From JBBIRT01 sp037441725 (GTDB lineage: Bacteria > Desulfobacterota > BSN033 > UBA1163): a stretch of DNA of 6,236 nt. The stretch is from assembly GCA_037441725.1 (NCBI GenBank), contig JBBIRT010000168.1, positions 1-6,236 of the forward strand. Direction: 5' to 3'. Position numbers and translations under genes: made by a program. Positions 1-4,772 of the stretch are shown here, piece after piece. The notes beneath the pieces are model-generated. The model saw only the letters and a list, made by a program, of their open reading frames with translations, made no database searches and had not been told where the DNA came from. Positions within the stretch are counted from its first letter, which is position 1; each line of letters begins with the position of its first letter.

Positions 1-954
1 GATGGGAATCCGAATTATCCTGATGCAGAGGCGATGTGGAGGATGGTTCAGGACGAGAAGATCACCTTCTTTGGCCTGAGCGCCACCTATATCAACTACC
101 TCAGAAGTGAAGGGGTTCAGCCCAGGAAGAAGTATGACCTTTCCTCCCTCAGGGAGATTTCTCAGACAGGTTCTGTTCTCTCAGCAGAGGGATTTGAATG
201 GGTTTATCGTGAGGTCAAACAGGATCTCCATTTCAATTCCATCTCTGGAGGGACTGATATCAATGGTTGTTTCGCCATTGGGAGTCCTATCCAGCCTGTC
301 TATGCAGGTGAACTCCAGGGGCCTGGCTTAGGGATGAAAATAAAGGCTTATGATGAGAATGGAAAGCTTGTTTGGGATAAGGAAGGTGAACTGGTTTGTG
401 AGGCCCCTGCACCTCCCATGCCCCTCTATTTCTGGAATGATCCTAATGGAGAGAAGTATCGGAGCGCCTATTTTGAATATTACCCTCATGTTTGGCGTCA
501 TGGGGATTATGTGATGATGCACAGGGATACCAAGGGAATCACTTTTTATGGACGTTCTGATGCCATCCTGAAGCCCTCAGGGGTTAGGATTGGGACGGCT
601 GAGATTTATAATGTGGTTGAAAAGATTGAAGGAGTGGCTGACAGTCTGGCCATTGGCCAAAACTGGGAGGGTGATCAACGGATCATCCTTTTTGTGAAGT
701 TGTCTCCAGGGATGGGGTTGACCGAGGAATTAAAGGATCGGATCAAAAAGACATTACGGGAGAAGGCTTCCCCAAGGCATGTCCCAGCTATCATTATGGA
801 AATGCCTGATGCACCCTATACGATGAATATGAAGAAGGTGGAGAGTGCTGTGACCAACATCATCCATGGAAGGCCTGTTCTGAATCGAGATGCCTTGATG
901 AACCCAGAGGTTTTGGACTACTTTGAAAAGATCGTTCCAGAACTCCAAAAATAA
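1..954 (+). CDS. Acetoacetyl-CoA synthetase, C-terminal half (5' end outside window)
   Basis: ANL-superfamily adenylating enzyme that activates acetoacetate to acetoacetyl-CoA with ATP and CoA in the cytoplasm, linking ketone-body or polyhydroxybutyrate carbon to central metabolism. The frame is open from base 1, so the first in-frame ATG (base 34) is internal; 317 residues are visible of about 650 usual for the family. Visible marks, numbered from the first residue in the window: SGGTD at 82-86 (adenylate binding), the family-typical stretch PVYAGELQGPGLGM near 99-112, WRHGDY at 165-170, YGRSDA at 183-188 followed by GVRIGTAEIY, and the C-terminal catalytic-lysine motif PYTMNMKKVE at 272-281. 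The catalytic lysine would be the first K (278), where acetyl-CoA synthetases have Gly-Lys and this protein has Met-Lys. The GVRIGTAEIY and IIHGRP blocks favour acetoacetyl- over acetyl-CoA synthetase. It is followed by a terminator, so it is probably the last gene of its transcript. Confidence 0.9.
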   Translation, partial: DGNPNYPDAEAMWRMVQDEKITFFGLSATYINYLRSEGVQPRKKYDLSSLREISQTGSVLSAEGFEWVYREVKQDLHFNSISGGTDINGCFAIGSPIQPVYAGELQGPGLGMKIKAYDENGKLVWDKEGELVCEAPAPPMPLYFWNDPNGEKYRSAYFEYYPHVWRHGDYVMMHRDTKGITFYGRSDAILKPSGVRIGTAEIYNVVEKIEGVADSLAIGQNWEGDQRIILFVKLSPGMGLTEELKDRIKKTLREKASPRHVPAIIMEMPDAPYTMNMKKVESAVTNIIHGRPVLNRDALMNPEVLDYFEKIVPELQK

Positions 955-956
955 AA

Positions 957-1001
957 AAGGGATTAAAGATTCTAATGAACACCTTGATCCCTTGAATTTT
1001 T
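957..1001 (+). terminator. Intrinsic terminator after the acetoacetyl-CoA synthetase gene
   Basis: Left arm 957-968 (AAGGGATTAAAG) pairs with right arm 982-993 (CCTTGATCCCTT). This gives ten consecutive pairs including one T-G wobble, then one A-C mismatch and a closing G-C, around a 13-base loop. Five T residues follow at 997-1001. It starts 2 bases after the stop codon, as expected for rho-independent termination. It also means the next gene needs its own promoter or readthrough; no convincing sigma-70 promoter is visible between it and base 1022. Confidence 0.75.
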
Positions 1002-1021
1002 GTCCCCACGAATCCTTAAAA

Positions 1022-1069
1022 ATGAAGTTGGCTCGAAAAGAATTTGAGGAGTTAGTGTTTCATCCCTGA
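1022..1069 (+). pseudogene. Out-of-frame 5' end of the zincin-like metallopeptidase gene
   Basis: ATG at 1022 opens a 15-codon frame (MKLARKEFEELVFHP) that ends in TGA at 1067-1069. Its first 12 residues look like the usual amphipathic first helix of the PF06262 zincin-like family (pattern FEELV), and the residues expected next are encoded in the frame of the following gene, starting at about base 1057. One extra T in the T run at 1058-1060 would join the two frames exactly and give a protein of about 124 residues, a normal length for the family. I read this as the true start of the gene, separated by a one-base deletion or a sequencing error. No good ribosome binding site precedes 1022. Confidence 0.6.
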
Positions 1070-1098
1070 AAGGGATCCCAAAATATTTTAGAGAGAAG

Positions 1099-1395
1099 AT
1101 GGAAAATGTGGATGTGGTGGTTGAGGATCAAGCCTCAACAGAAGTTCTCTCGGAAATGGGAATGAGATCTCCATTTGAATTGTTGGGGCTTTATCAAGGG
1201 GTTCCTTTAGATCGGAGGGGTTTTTTTTATGGAAATGTTCTCCCCGACAAAATCACCCTCTTTCAGATTCCTATTGAATCGATATGTAAAACGAAGAAAG
1301 AGATTGAAGAGAAAATAAAAGAGGTTGTCATTCATGAGATCGGTCACTATTTCGGACTTGATGAAGAAAGGTTACAAGAACTCGAAGATGAATGA
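1099..1395 (+). CDS. Zincin-like metallopeptidase family protein (PF06262-like), 5' frameshifted
   Basis: Small single-domain protein with a zinc metalloprotease signature near its C-terminus: HEIGHYFGLDE at residues 79-89. This gives two His ligands, a general-base Glu and a candidate third acidic ligand (Glu89, with Asp88 next to it) in the HExxHxxGxx(D/E) arrangement of the minimal zincin family PF06262. Other family-like segments are ENVDVVVED at 2-10 and LLGLYQGVPL at 28-37. No signal peptide or membrane segment is visible, so it is probably cytoplasmic; substrates are not established for this family. The in-frame ATG at 1099 gives 98 residues and lacks the first helix; coding similarity continues upstream in this frame to about 1057 and then in another frame back to 1022. 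A weak purine stretch (GAGAGAAG) precedes 1099, so initiation here is possible. The catalytic motif is intact in this form. It lies 93 bases ahead of the metallo-hydrolase gene. Confidence 0.75.
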   Translation: MENVDVVVEDQASTEVLSEMGMRSPFELLGLYQGVPLDRRGFFYGNVLPDKITLFQIPIESICKTKKEIEEKIKEVVIHEIGHYFGLDEERLQELEDE

Positions 1396-1488
1396 GAGTT
1401 GGAGGTCAAATAATAAAGAGTCAGTATCAAAAGCCTTTTAATATTTTTTCAGAGGTCTCTTTTAGACTACAGAAATTGGGAAGAGGGG

Positions 1489-2259
1489 ATGTCATTCATC
1501 AAATTTATTGGCACTGCTGGTGCAAGATTTGTGGTGATAAAACAACTTAGAGCCTCTGGAGGGGTTTGGCTTTCTGACGGAAAGACGAATCTTTATATCG
1601 ATCCTGGACCTGGGGCCCTGGTCCGATGTTTGAATAGTAGACCAAAGTTGGAGCCTTCTCGTTTGGATGGGATCCTCCTTACCCATAAGCACTTAGATCA
1701 TTCGGGGGATGTGAATGTGATGATCGAAGCCATGACCGATGGAGGATTTAAGAAGAAAGGGATCTTATTTGCTCCCCGGGATGCTTTGGAGGAAGATCCT
1801 GTTGTTTTAAGATATGTGAAGGGTTATGTTCGACAAATTGAAATATTAAAGGAAAATTCAACCTACCGGATTGGTGCAATACAATTTTCAACAGAGCAAA
1901 GGCATCTTCACCCTGTAGAAACATATGGCCTTAATTTCAAGATTAATGATCATAAGGTATCATTGATCACTGATACAAAATATTTTCCAGAGCTTCCCAA
2001 TTTATATCGAGGGGAGGTGCTCATTATCCATGTGGTGAGATTGAAGGCCATAGGGGATGAACCCATTGACCATCTTTCGATGGAGGATGTAAAGGTAATC
2101 CTCCAGAAAGCCAAACCCAAATTAACGGTTTTGACCCACTTCGGAATGACCCTCATCAAAGCAAAACCTTGGGTTGTTGCCGAAGCCTTAGGGAAAGAAT
2201 TAGGATTAAAAATTATCGCTGCCAGGGATGGAATGAAAATAGATTTAGAGGAGGTTTGA
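1489..2259 (+). CDS. MBL-fold (metallo-beta-lactamase superfamily) hydrolase
   Basis: A 256-residue two-metal hydrolase of the metallo-beta-lactamase fold, closer to the RNase Z/PhnP-like branch (Lactamase_B_2) than to true beta-lactamases. The signature THKHLDH at 65-71 supplies ligands His66, His68, Asp70 and His71. Further candidate ligands are His141 (in HLHPVETYG, 139-147), the bridging Asp162 (ITDTKY, 160-165) and His217 (LTHFGM, 215-220). DHLS at 194-197 is the kind of short His motif seen in RNase Z relatives. All ligands appear present, so it should be active, but the substrate (phosphodiester, cyclic nucleotide or other ester) cannot be told. There is no signal peptide, so it is probably cytoplasmic. 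The start ATG is preceded by GGGAAG about 7 bases away; no earlier in-frame start exists for at least 12 codons. It ends 2 bases before the aminotransferase start, so the two are very likely co-transcribed. Confidence 0.85.
   Translation: MSFIKFIGTAGARFVVIKQLRASGGVWLSDGKTNLYIDPGPGALVRCLNSRPKLEPSRLDGILLTHKHLDHSGDVNVMIEAMTDGGFKKKGILFAPRDALEEDPVVLRYVKGYVRQIEILKENSTYRIGAIQFSTEQRHLHPVETYGLNFKINDHKVSLITDTKYFPELPNLYRGEVLIIHVVRLKAIGDEPIDHLSMEDVKVILQKAKPKLTVLTHFGMTLIKAKPWVVAEALGKELGLKIIAARDGMKIDLEEV
2248..2254 (+). promoter_or_regulatory. Strong ribosome binding site for the aminotransferase
   Basis: GAGGAGG inside the last codons of the hydrolase gene, 7 bases before ATG 2262. It fixes the aminotransferase start there rather than at the in-frame ATG at 2169. 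Confidence 0.8.
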
Positions 2260-2261
2260 TC

Positions 2262-3368
2262 ATGCAAGAACTCAGGCCAATTCCGCGCATTTTAATGGGA
2301 CCAGGTCCAAGCAACGTTCATTATCGCGTATTAAGGGCAATGAGCACCCCCTTGGTAGGCCATTTGGATCCCCAATTTCTTTCAACCATGGATGAAACCT
2401 GTAACCTTCTAAGAGATCTTTTCCAGACAAGAAATCGACTCACCATTCCAATTTCAGGAACAGGGAGCGCTGGAATGGAGACGGCCTTTGTTAATTTTAT
2501 AGAGCCAGGGGATACGGTGATCATCGGAGTCAATGGACTCTTTGGAGAAAGGATGGTAGATGTGGCCGAGCGGTCAGGGGCAAAAGTCATCAGAGTCGAA
2601 GAGGAATGGGGTAGGATCATTGAGCCCGAAAAAATAATCCAGATCGTAAAAAAGAATCCTGAAGCGAAGATCCTCGCCCTCGTCCATGCGGAGACCTCTA
2701 CTGGAGCCCAACAGCCTTTGGAAGAGATTGGACATTTCTGTAAATCGAAGGAGATTCTATTCTTAGTGGATACAGTGACTTCCTTAGGGGGATGTGAAGT
2801 GAAGGTGGATGATTGGGGGATCGATATCTGCTATAGTGGAACCCAAAAATGCCTGAGTGTGCCTCCTGGACTTTCACCCATTACGGTCAGTCAAAAGGGG
2901 TTGGATAGATTACATTCAAGAAGGAAAAAGGTTCAGAGTTGGTATCTGGATCTTACAATGATTGAGCGGTATTGGGGAGAAGAAAGGTTCTATCACCATA
3001 CCGCTCCGATTTCGATGGTCTATGCATTAAGAGAAGGATTGAGGATCATCTTCGAAGAAGGACTGGAGGCAAGGTTTCAACGTCATCAGACCCTTGGGGA
3101 GAGGTTAAAATTGGAGTTAGAAGGGTTTGGATTTAAACTCTTTGCCCAGGAGGGGTATCGATTGCCGATGTTGACCTCGGTGATCCTGCCTGATCAGGTT
3201 GACGATATATCCATTCGAAAAAGACTCTTGAATGAATATTCTATTGAAGTGGGAGGGGGATTAGGAAAATTAAAGGGAAGAATCTGGAGGATTGGATTGA
3301 TGGGAGAGACCTGCCGTATTCAAAATATTCAGAACTTGATGGGAGCGCTTAAAGAGATTCTCACATAA
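2262..3368 (+). CDS. Class V aminotransferase, alanine-glyoxylate / serine-pyruvate type
   Basis: A 368-residue PLP enzyme of fold type I, close to the alanine-glyoxylate and serine-glyoxylate/pyruvate aminotransferases; it moves an amino group between Ala or Ser and glyoxylate, pyruvate or a similar keto acid in the cytoplasm. Motifs in order: MGPGPSN (12-18), SGTGSAGMETA (65-75, PLP phosphate region), HAETSTG (142-148), VDTVTSLGG (169-177, with Asp170 facing the pyridine nitrogen), SGTQKCLSVPPGL (192-204, Lys196 forming the Schiff base), YHHTAPISM (244-252), EVGGGLGKLKGRIWRIGLMG (329-348, Arg343 as the likely substrate-carboxylate contact). The length is normal and nothing is missing. Exact substrates cannot be assigned; relatives also include phosphoserine and 2-aminoethylphosphonate aminotransferases, but the SGTQK and RIGLMG contexts favour the Agx/serine-pyruvate group. 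The start is chosen at ATG 2262 because of the GAGGAGG site and because family similarity begins there. Confidence 0.88.
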   Translation: MQELRPIPRILMGPGPSNVHYRVLRAMSTPLVGHLDPQFLSTMDETCNLLRDLFQTRNRLTIPISGTGSAGMETAFVNFIEPGDTVIIGVNGLFGERMVDVAERSGAKVIRVEEEWGRIIEPEKIIQIVKKNPEAKILALVHAETSTGAQQPLEEIGHFCKSKEILFLVDTVTSLGGCEVKVDDWGIDICYSGTQKCLSVPPGLSPITVSQKGLDRLHSRRKKVQSWYLDLTMIERYWGEERFYHHTAPISMVYALREGLRIIFEEGLEARFQRHQTLGERLKLELEGFGFKLFAQEGYRLPMLTSVILPDQVDDISIRKRLLNEYSIEVGGGLGKLKGRIWRIGLMGETCRIQNIQNLMGALKEILT

Positions 3369-3405
3369 TGGGAAGGGCTAACCCTTTTATGGTCAACCCA
3401 TTTTT
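3367..3405. terminator. Probable bidirectional terminator between convergent genes
   Basis: An inner hairpin, AAGGG (3373-3377), loop CTAA, CCCTT (3382-3386), is nested in an outer pair AATGGG (3367-3372) / CCCATT (3397-3402). TTTTT at 3401-3405 gives a U tract on the plus strand. The region lies exactly between the convergent ends of the aminotransferase (3368) and flgM (3408). The stems are short, so strength is uncertain; on the minus strand the T tract is poorer. Confidence 0.5.
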
Positions 3406-3407
3406 AA

Positions 3408-3722
3408 CTATTTTATTAGATCTAAGATCGATTCCCTTAACATTTTTTCAGCTATGGCTTCATTCTCTATCTGGTATTTACCTTCCTGAACCAATTTTTT
3501 AATAGCAGAGACCTTTTCGGCCCTTACCTCTGGGGCCATCTGAATCAGCTCATGGATCCTCTGCCGCTCTCGGGATTGGCCGGAGATCTCAACTTTGTCT
3601 GGGAAGGATGGCTTCTCTTCCTTTCTATAAGAATTTTGAATTCTCTCAGATTGTTGAGAAGATTTTGTCTGTTCGATCTGTGGCATGAGATTGGATTTCT
3701 GGTGGAGGTCAGAGATTTTCAT
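3408..3722 (-). CDS. flgM: Negative regulator of flagellin synthesis, anti-sigma-28 factor FlgM
   Basis: A 104-residue protein that binds and inhibits the flagellar sigma factor FliA (sigma-28) until the hook is complete, when FlgM leaves the cell through the flagellar export apparatus. The N-terminal 40 residues are polar and low in complexity (rich in Gln, Ser and Lys), as expected for the disordered export half. The C-terminal half matches the family: DKVEIS at 42-47, a helix with SRERQRIHELI (50-60), PEVRAEKV at 64-71, and GKYQIENEAIAEKMLRES at 81-98. FlgM of enteric bacteria is about 97 residues, so this is full length. The start ATG (complement of 3720-3722) has the ribosome binding sequence AAGGGGAAA about 8 bases upstream, which overlaps the end of the preceding gene region. 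It is 14 bases downstream of the DVU0524-like gene and probably in the same transcript. Confidence 0.9.
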   Translation of the reverse strand: MKISDLHQKSNLMPQIEQTKSSQQSERIQNSYRKEEKPSFPDKVEISGQSRERQRIHELIQMAPEVRAEKVSAIKKLVQEGKYQIENEAIAEKMLRESILDLIK

Positions 3723-3736
3723 TGATCTTTCCCCTT

Positions 3737-4156
3737 TCAGATTAGATGATCATATACGACCGAGCGGGTGATGTCAAATAATCTCCTACGCAATTGTTCA
3801 TTTTCTGACGGGGGGAGATATTGAATGACCTCACCACTGGCCTCATTTAGGACCTTGAAGACAATTCCTTCACCGTTTTCATTTGAGATCTCTAAGGGAT
3901 GTCCATACTCCTGACTTAATCGCCTCATGATCTCAAGGATAGTTGCATTCCGTTCAGAGCTGTTGACCAATTGCCCAACGATCTCATGCGTAATCTTATC
4001 GACAATCATCCTCTTCTTACTCTCCTCAGATAGGGTGACTTCATCCTTTTGAGCCATAGCCCTGTTGATCTTATCCTTAGAGCCACGGGACTTCACTGAG
4101 AGCTGTTGGCTATAGCTCTTCAGAATGTGTTGGACGTAGTAGTTGGTGATGATCAT
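3737..4156 (-). CDS. FlgM-associated protein, DVU0524-like, with FlaG-like C-terminus
   Basis: A 139-residue conserved protein that I recognise as resembling the DVU0524-type proteins encoded next to flgM in Desulfobacterota; molecular function is not established. What is visible: an N-terminal helix region (MIITNYYVQHILKSYSQQLS, 1-20); a basic linker; a box DEVTLSEESKKRM (38-50) that parallels DKVEISGQSRERQ of FlgM (42-54); a helical middle (54-83); and a C-terminal block VFKVLNEASGEVIQYLPP (99-116) followed by a helix to the end. That last block looks like the FlaG family pattern V-x-V-(V/I)-D-x-x-(T/S)-G-E-V-I-R-x-(I/L)-P-P. There is no signal peptide or membrane segment. It is the first gene after the sigma-28-like promoter and sits 14 bases before flgM, so a role in flagellar filament regulation or capping is inferred from context. 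The ribosome binding site is weak (GAAAG). Confidence 0.7.
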   Translation of the reverse strand: MIITNYYVQHILKSYSQQLSVKSRGSKDKINRAMAQKDEVTLSEESKKRMIVDKITHEIVGQLVNSSERNATILEIMRRLSQEYGHPLEISNENGEGIVFKVLNEASGEVIQYLPPSENEQLRRRLFDITRSVVYDHLI

Positions 4157-4178
4157 AGATATTTTTCTTTCAACTATC

Positions 4179-4206
4179 TTATCGACAGAATCATAAAAAA
4201 ACTTTA
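4179..4206 (-). promoter_or_regulatory. Sigma-28 (FliA)-type promoter for the FlgM-associated gene and flgM
   Basis: Read on the minus strand: -35 element TAAAGTTT (complement of 4199-4206), a 12-base spacer, then -10 element GTCGATAA (complement of 4179-4186). The enteric consensus is TAAAGTTT-N11-GCCGATAA, so the -35 is exact, the -10 matches 7 of 8, and the spacer is one base long. Predicted transcription start is near 4171, about 15 bases before the start codon at 4156. A FliA promoter ahead of flgM is expected biology, since FlgM feeds back on FliA. Confidence 0.75.
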
Positions 4207-4207
4207 A
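4200..4207 (+). repeat. AACTTTAA octamer, copy 1
   Basis: Overlaps the -35 element of the leftward sigma-28-like promoter. Identical octamers occur at 4235-4242 and 4349-4356, and the complement at 4364-4371. Confidence 0.5.
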
Positions 4208-4234
4208 ATCTTTTTTCTCCTCGGCAAATCTTTC

Positions 4235-4242
4235 AACTTTAA
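4235..4242 (+). repeat. AACTTTAA octamer, copy 2
   Basis: Identical to the copies at 4200-4207 and 4349-4356. On the minus strand it reads TAAAGTTG followed 8 bases later by GCCGA, which resembles sigma-28 elements at the wrong spacing. Confidence 0.45.
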
Positions 4243-4331
4243 TCTTTAATGAATAGGATGATTTTGCCTACCCTTTAGATGTCCTCACCCCAATTGATTG
4301 AAATCACAAGGGATATTTTCATTTTATCCTC

Positions 4332-4347
4332 TGGCATGTTATTTGCT
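4332..4347 (+). promoter_or_regulatory. Sigma-54 (RpoN) -24/-12 promoter for the MerR/sugar-nucleotide operon
   Basis: TGGCATGTTATTTGCT: the -24 GG (4333-4334) and -12 GC (4345-4346) are separated by exactly 10 bases, and 11 of the 12 fixed positions of the consensus TGGCACG-N4-TTGCW agree (the sixth base is T instead of C). Predicted start is near 4358, leaving a leader of about 60 bases before ATG 4419. Such promoters need an enhancer-binding activator; none is encoded in the window and no clear activator site is recognised. Confidence 0.8.
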
Positions 4348-4348
4348 G

Positions 4349-4371
4349 AACTTTAAGTGAAAGTTAAAGTT
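4349..4371. repeat. Perfect 8-bp inverted repeat over the sigma-54 start site
   Basis: AACTTTAA (4349-4356), a 7-base spacer (4357-4363), then TTAAAGTT (4364-4371). The left arm is upstream of the predicted sigma-54 start (about 4358), so it would not be in that RNA; this suggests a DNA operator more than an RNA hairpin. The right arm also supplies the -35 of the candidate rightward sigma-28 promoter. Confidence 0.7.
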
Positions 4372-4391
4372 TATAGAATTCATTTCGATCA
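4365..4391 (+). promoter_or_regulatory. Candidate rightward sigma-28 promoter
   Basis: TAAAGTTT (4365-4372) matches the -35 consensus 8 of 8, the spacer is exactly 11 bases, and TTCGATCA (4384-4391) matches the -10 consensus GCCGATAA at 5 of 8 (the CGAT core and last A). Predicted start is near 4398, about 20 bases before the MerR start. The weak -10 keeps confidence low. Confidence 0.35.
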
Positions 4392-4418
4392 TTAATATAA
4401 AAGAAATCACCTTAAGAA

Positions 4419-4772
4419 ATGGAGATGGACCTTCAGGAGAGACTTTTAACCATTGAGGAAGCCAGTGCTTCACTTAAGATTCCCAAACACACCTTACGAT
4501 ACTGGGAGAAGGTGTTTGAAGGGTTCCTTGTTCCTTCACGAACCCGTGGCGGTCAGAGGCGGTTTAATGCTGAAAATATGGCTTTAATCACTGAGATCAA
4601 GAGGATGAGAGAGAAAGGGATGAGTTTAGTAGAGATTAAGCATGAGCTCCGAAGCTTTCATTCCAATCATTTTTCAGAATCGAATCCCATTGACCAACTG
4701 GCGAAGAGGGTGGCGGATGTGGTGAAGGCAGAAGTCTATCAATTTTTTGGGACTGGTCCGGGGGAGAGATGA
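4419..4772 (+). CDS. MerR-family helix-turn-helix transcriptional regulator
   Basis: A 117-residue regulator with an N-terminal winged helix of the MerR type: TIEEASASLKIPKHTLRYWE at 11-30 is the helix-turn-helix with the hallmark LRYWE, RTRGGQRRFN at 41-50 is the wing, and MALITEIKRMREKGMSLVEIKHELRS at 54-79 is the second helical pair. Only a short helix (about 90-110) follows for dimerisation, with no effector domain. There is no cysteine anywhere, so it is not a thiol-metal or SoxR-type redox sensor. It is first in an operon, its TGA overlapping the epimerase ATG by 4 bases (ATGA at 4769-4772), so it is probably an autoregulator or a local regulator of the sugar genes. Start ATG 4419 has only a weak ribosome binding sequence; ATG 4425 is a possible alternative. 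The ligand or signal is unknown. Confidence 0.85.
   Translation: MEMDLQERLLTIEEASASLKIPKHTLRYWEKVFEGFLVPSRTRGGQRRFNAENMALITEIKRMREKGMSLVEIKHELRSFHSNHFSESNPIDQLAKRVADVVKAEVYQFFGTGPGER

Larger units (their letters stand above)
4157..4418. other. Divergent regulatory intergenic region (262 bases)
   Basis: AT-rich region between the leftward flagellar pair and the rightward MerR/sugar operon; no open frame of note lies in it. It contains a leftward sigma-28-like promoter, a rightward sigma-54 promoter, an inverted repeat at the sigma-54 start site, a weaker rightward sigma-28 candidate, and four copies in total of the octamer AACTTTAA or its complement. A small dyad TGATT-GA-AATCA lies at 4295-4306. 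Confidence 0.85.

Noticed and set aside
1399..1427. Possible sigma-70 promoter (TTGGAG, 17 bases, CAGTAT) before the hydrolase gene
   Set aside because: The -10 matches only 3 of 6 positions; too weak to support.
1429..1448. Possible terminator AAAAGCCTTTT followed by a T run between the metallopeptidase and hydrolase genes
   Set aside because: The arms leave no loop of at least three bases, so no stable hairpin can form.
2169..2261. In-frame upstream extension of the aminotransferase to ATG 2169 (31 extra residues)
   Set aside because: It lies wholly inside the hydrolase gene, reads as unlike protein (Arg- and Cys-rich), lacks a ribosome binding site, and ATG 2262 has GAGGAGG at 7 bases.
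4221..4241. Second leftward sigma-28-like promoter (minus strand TAAAGTTG ... GCCGA)
   Set aside because: Only 8 bases separate the elements instead of about 11 and the -10 continues as GCCGAGGA, so it is unlikely to work as a promoter.
4295..4306. Dyad TGATT-GA-AATCA as an enhancer site for the sigma-54 activator
   Set aside because: Its centre is only about 57 bases upstream of the predicted start, closer than usual for enhancer sites, and a 5-bp dyad in AT-rich DNA is common.
4311..4329. Hairpin GGATA / TATCC just before the sigma-54 promoter
   Set aside because: Only five pairs with a 9-base loop and no T tract; no role can be supported.
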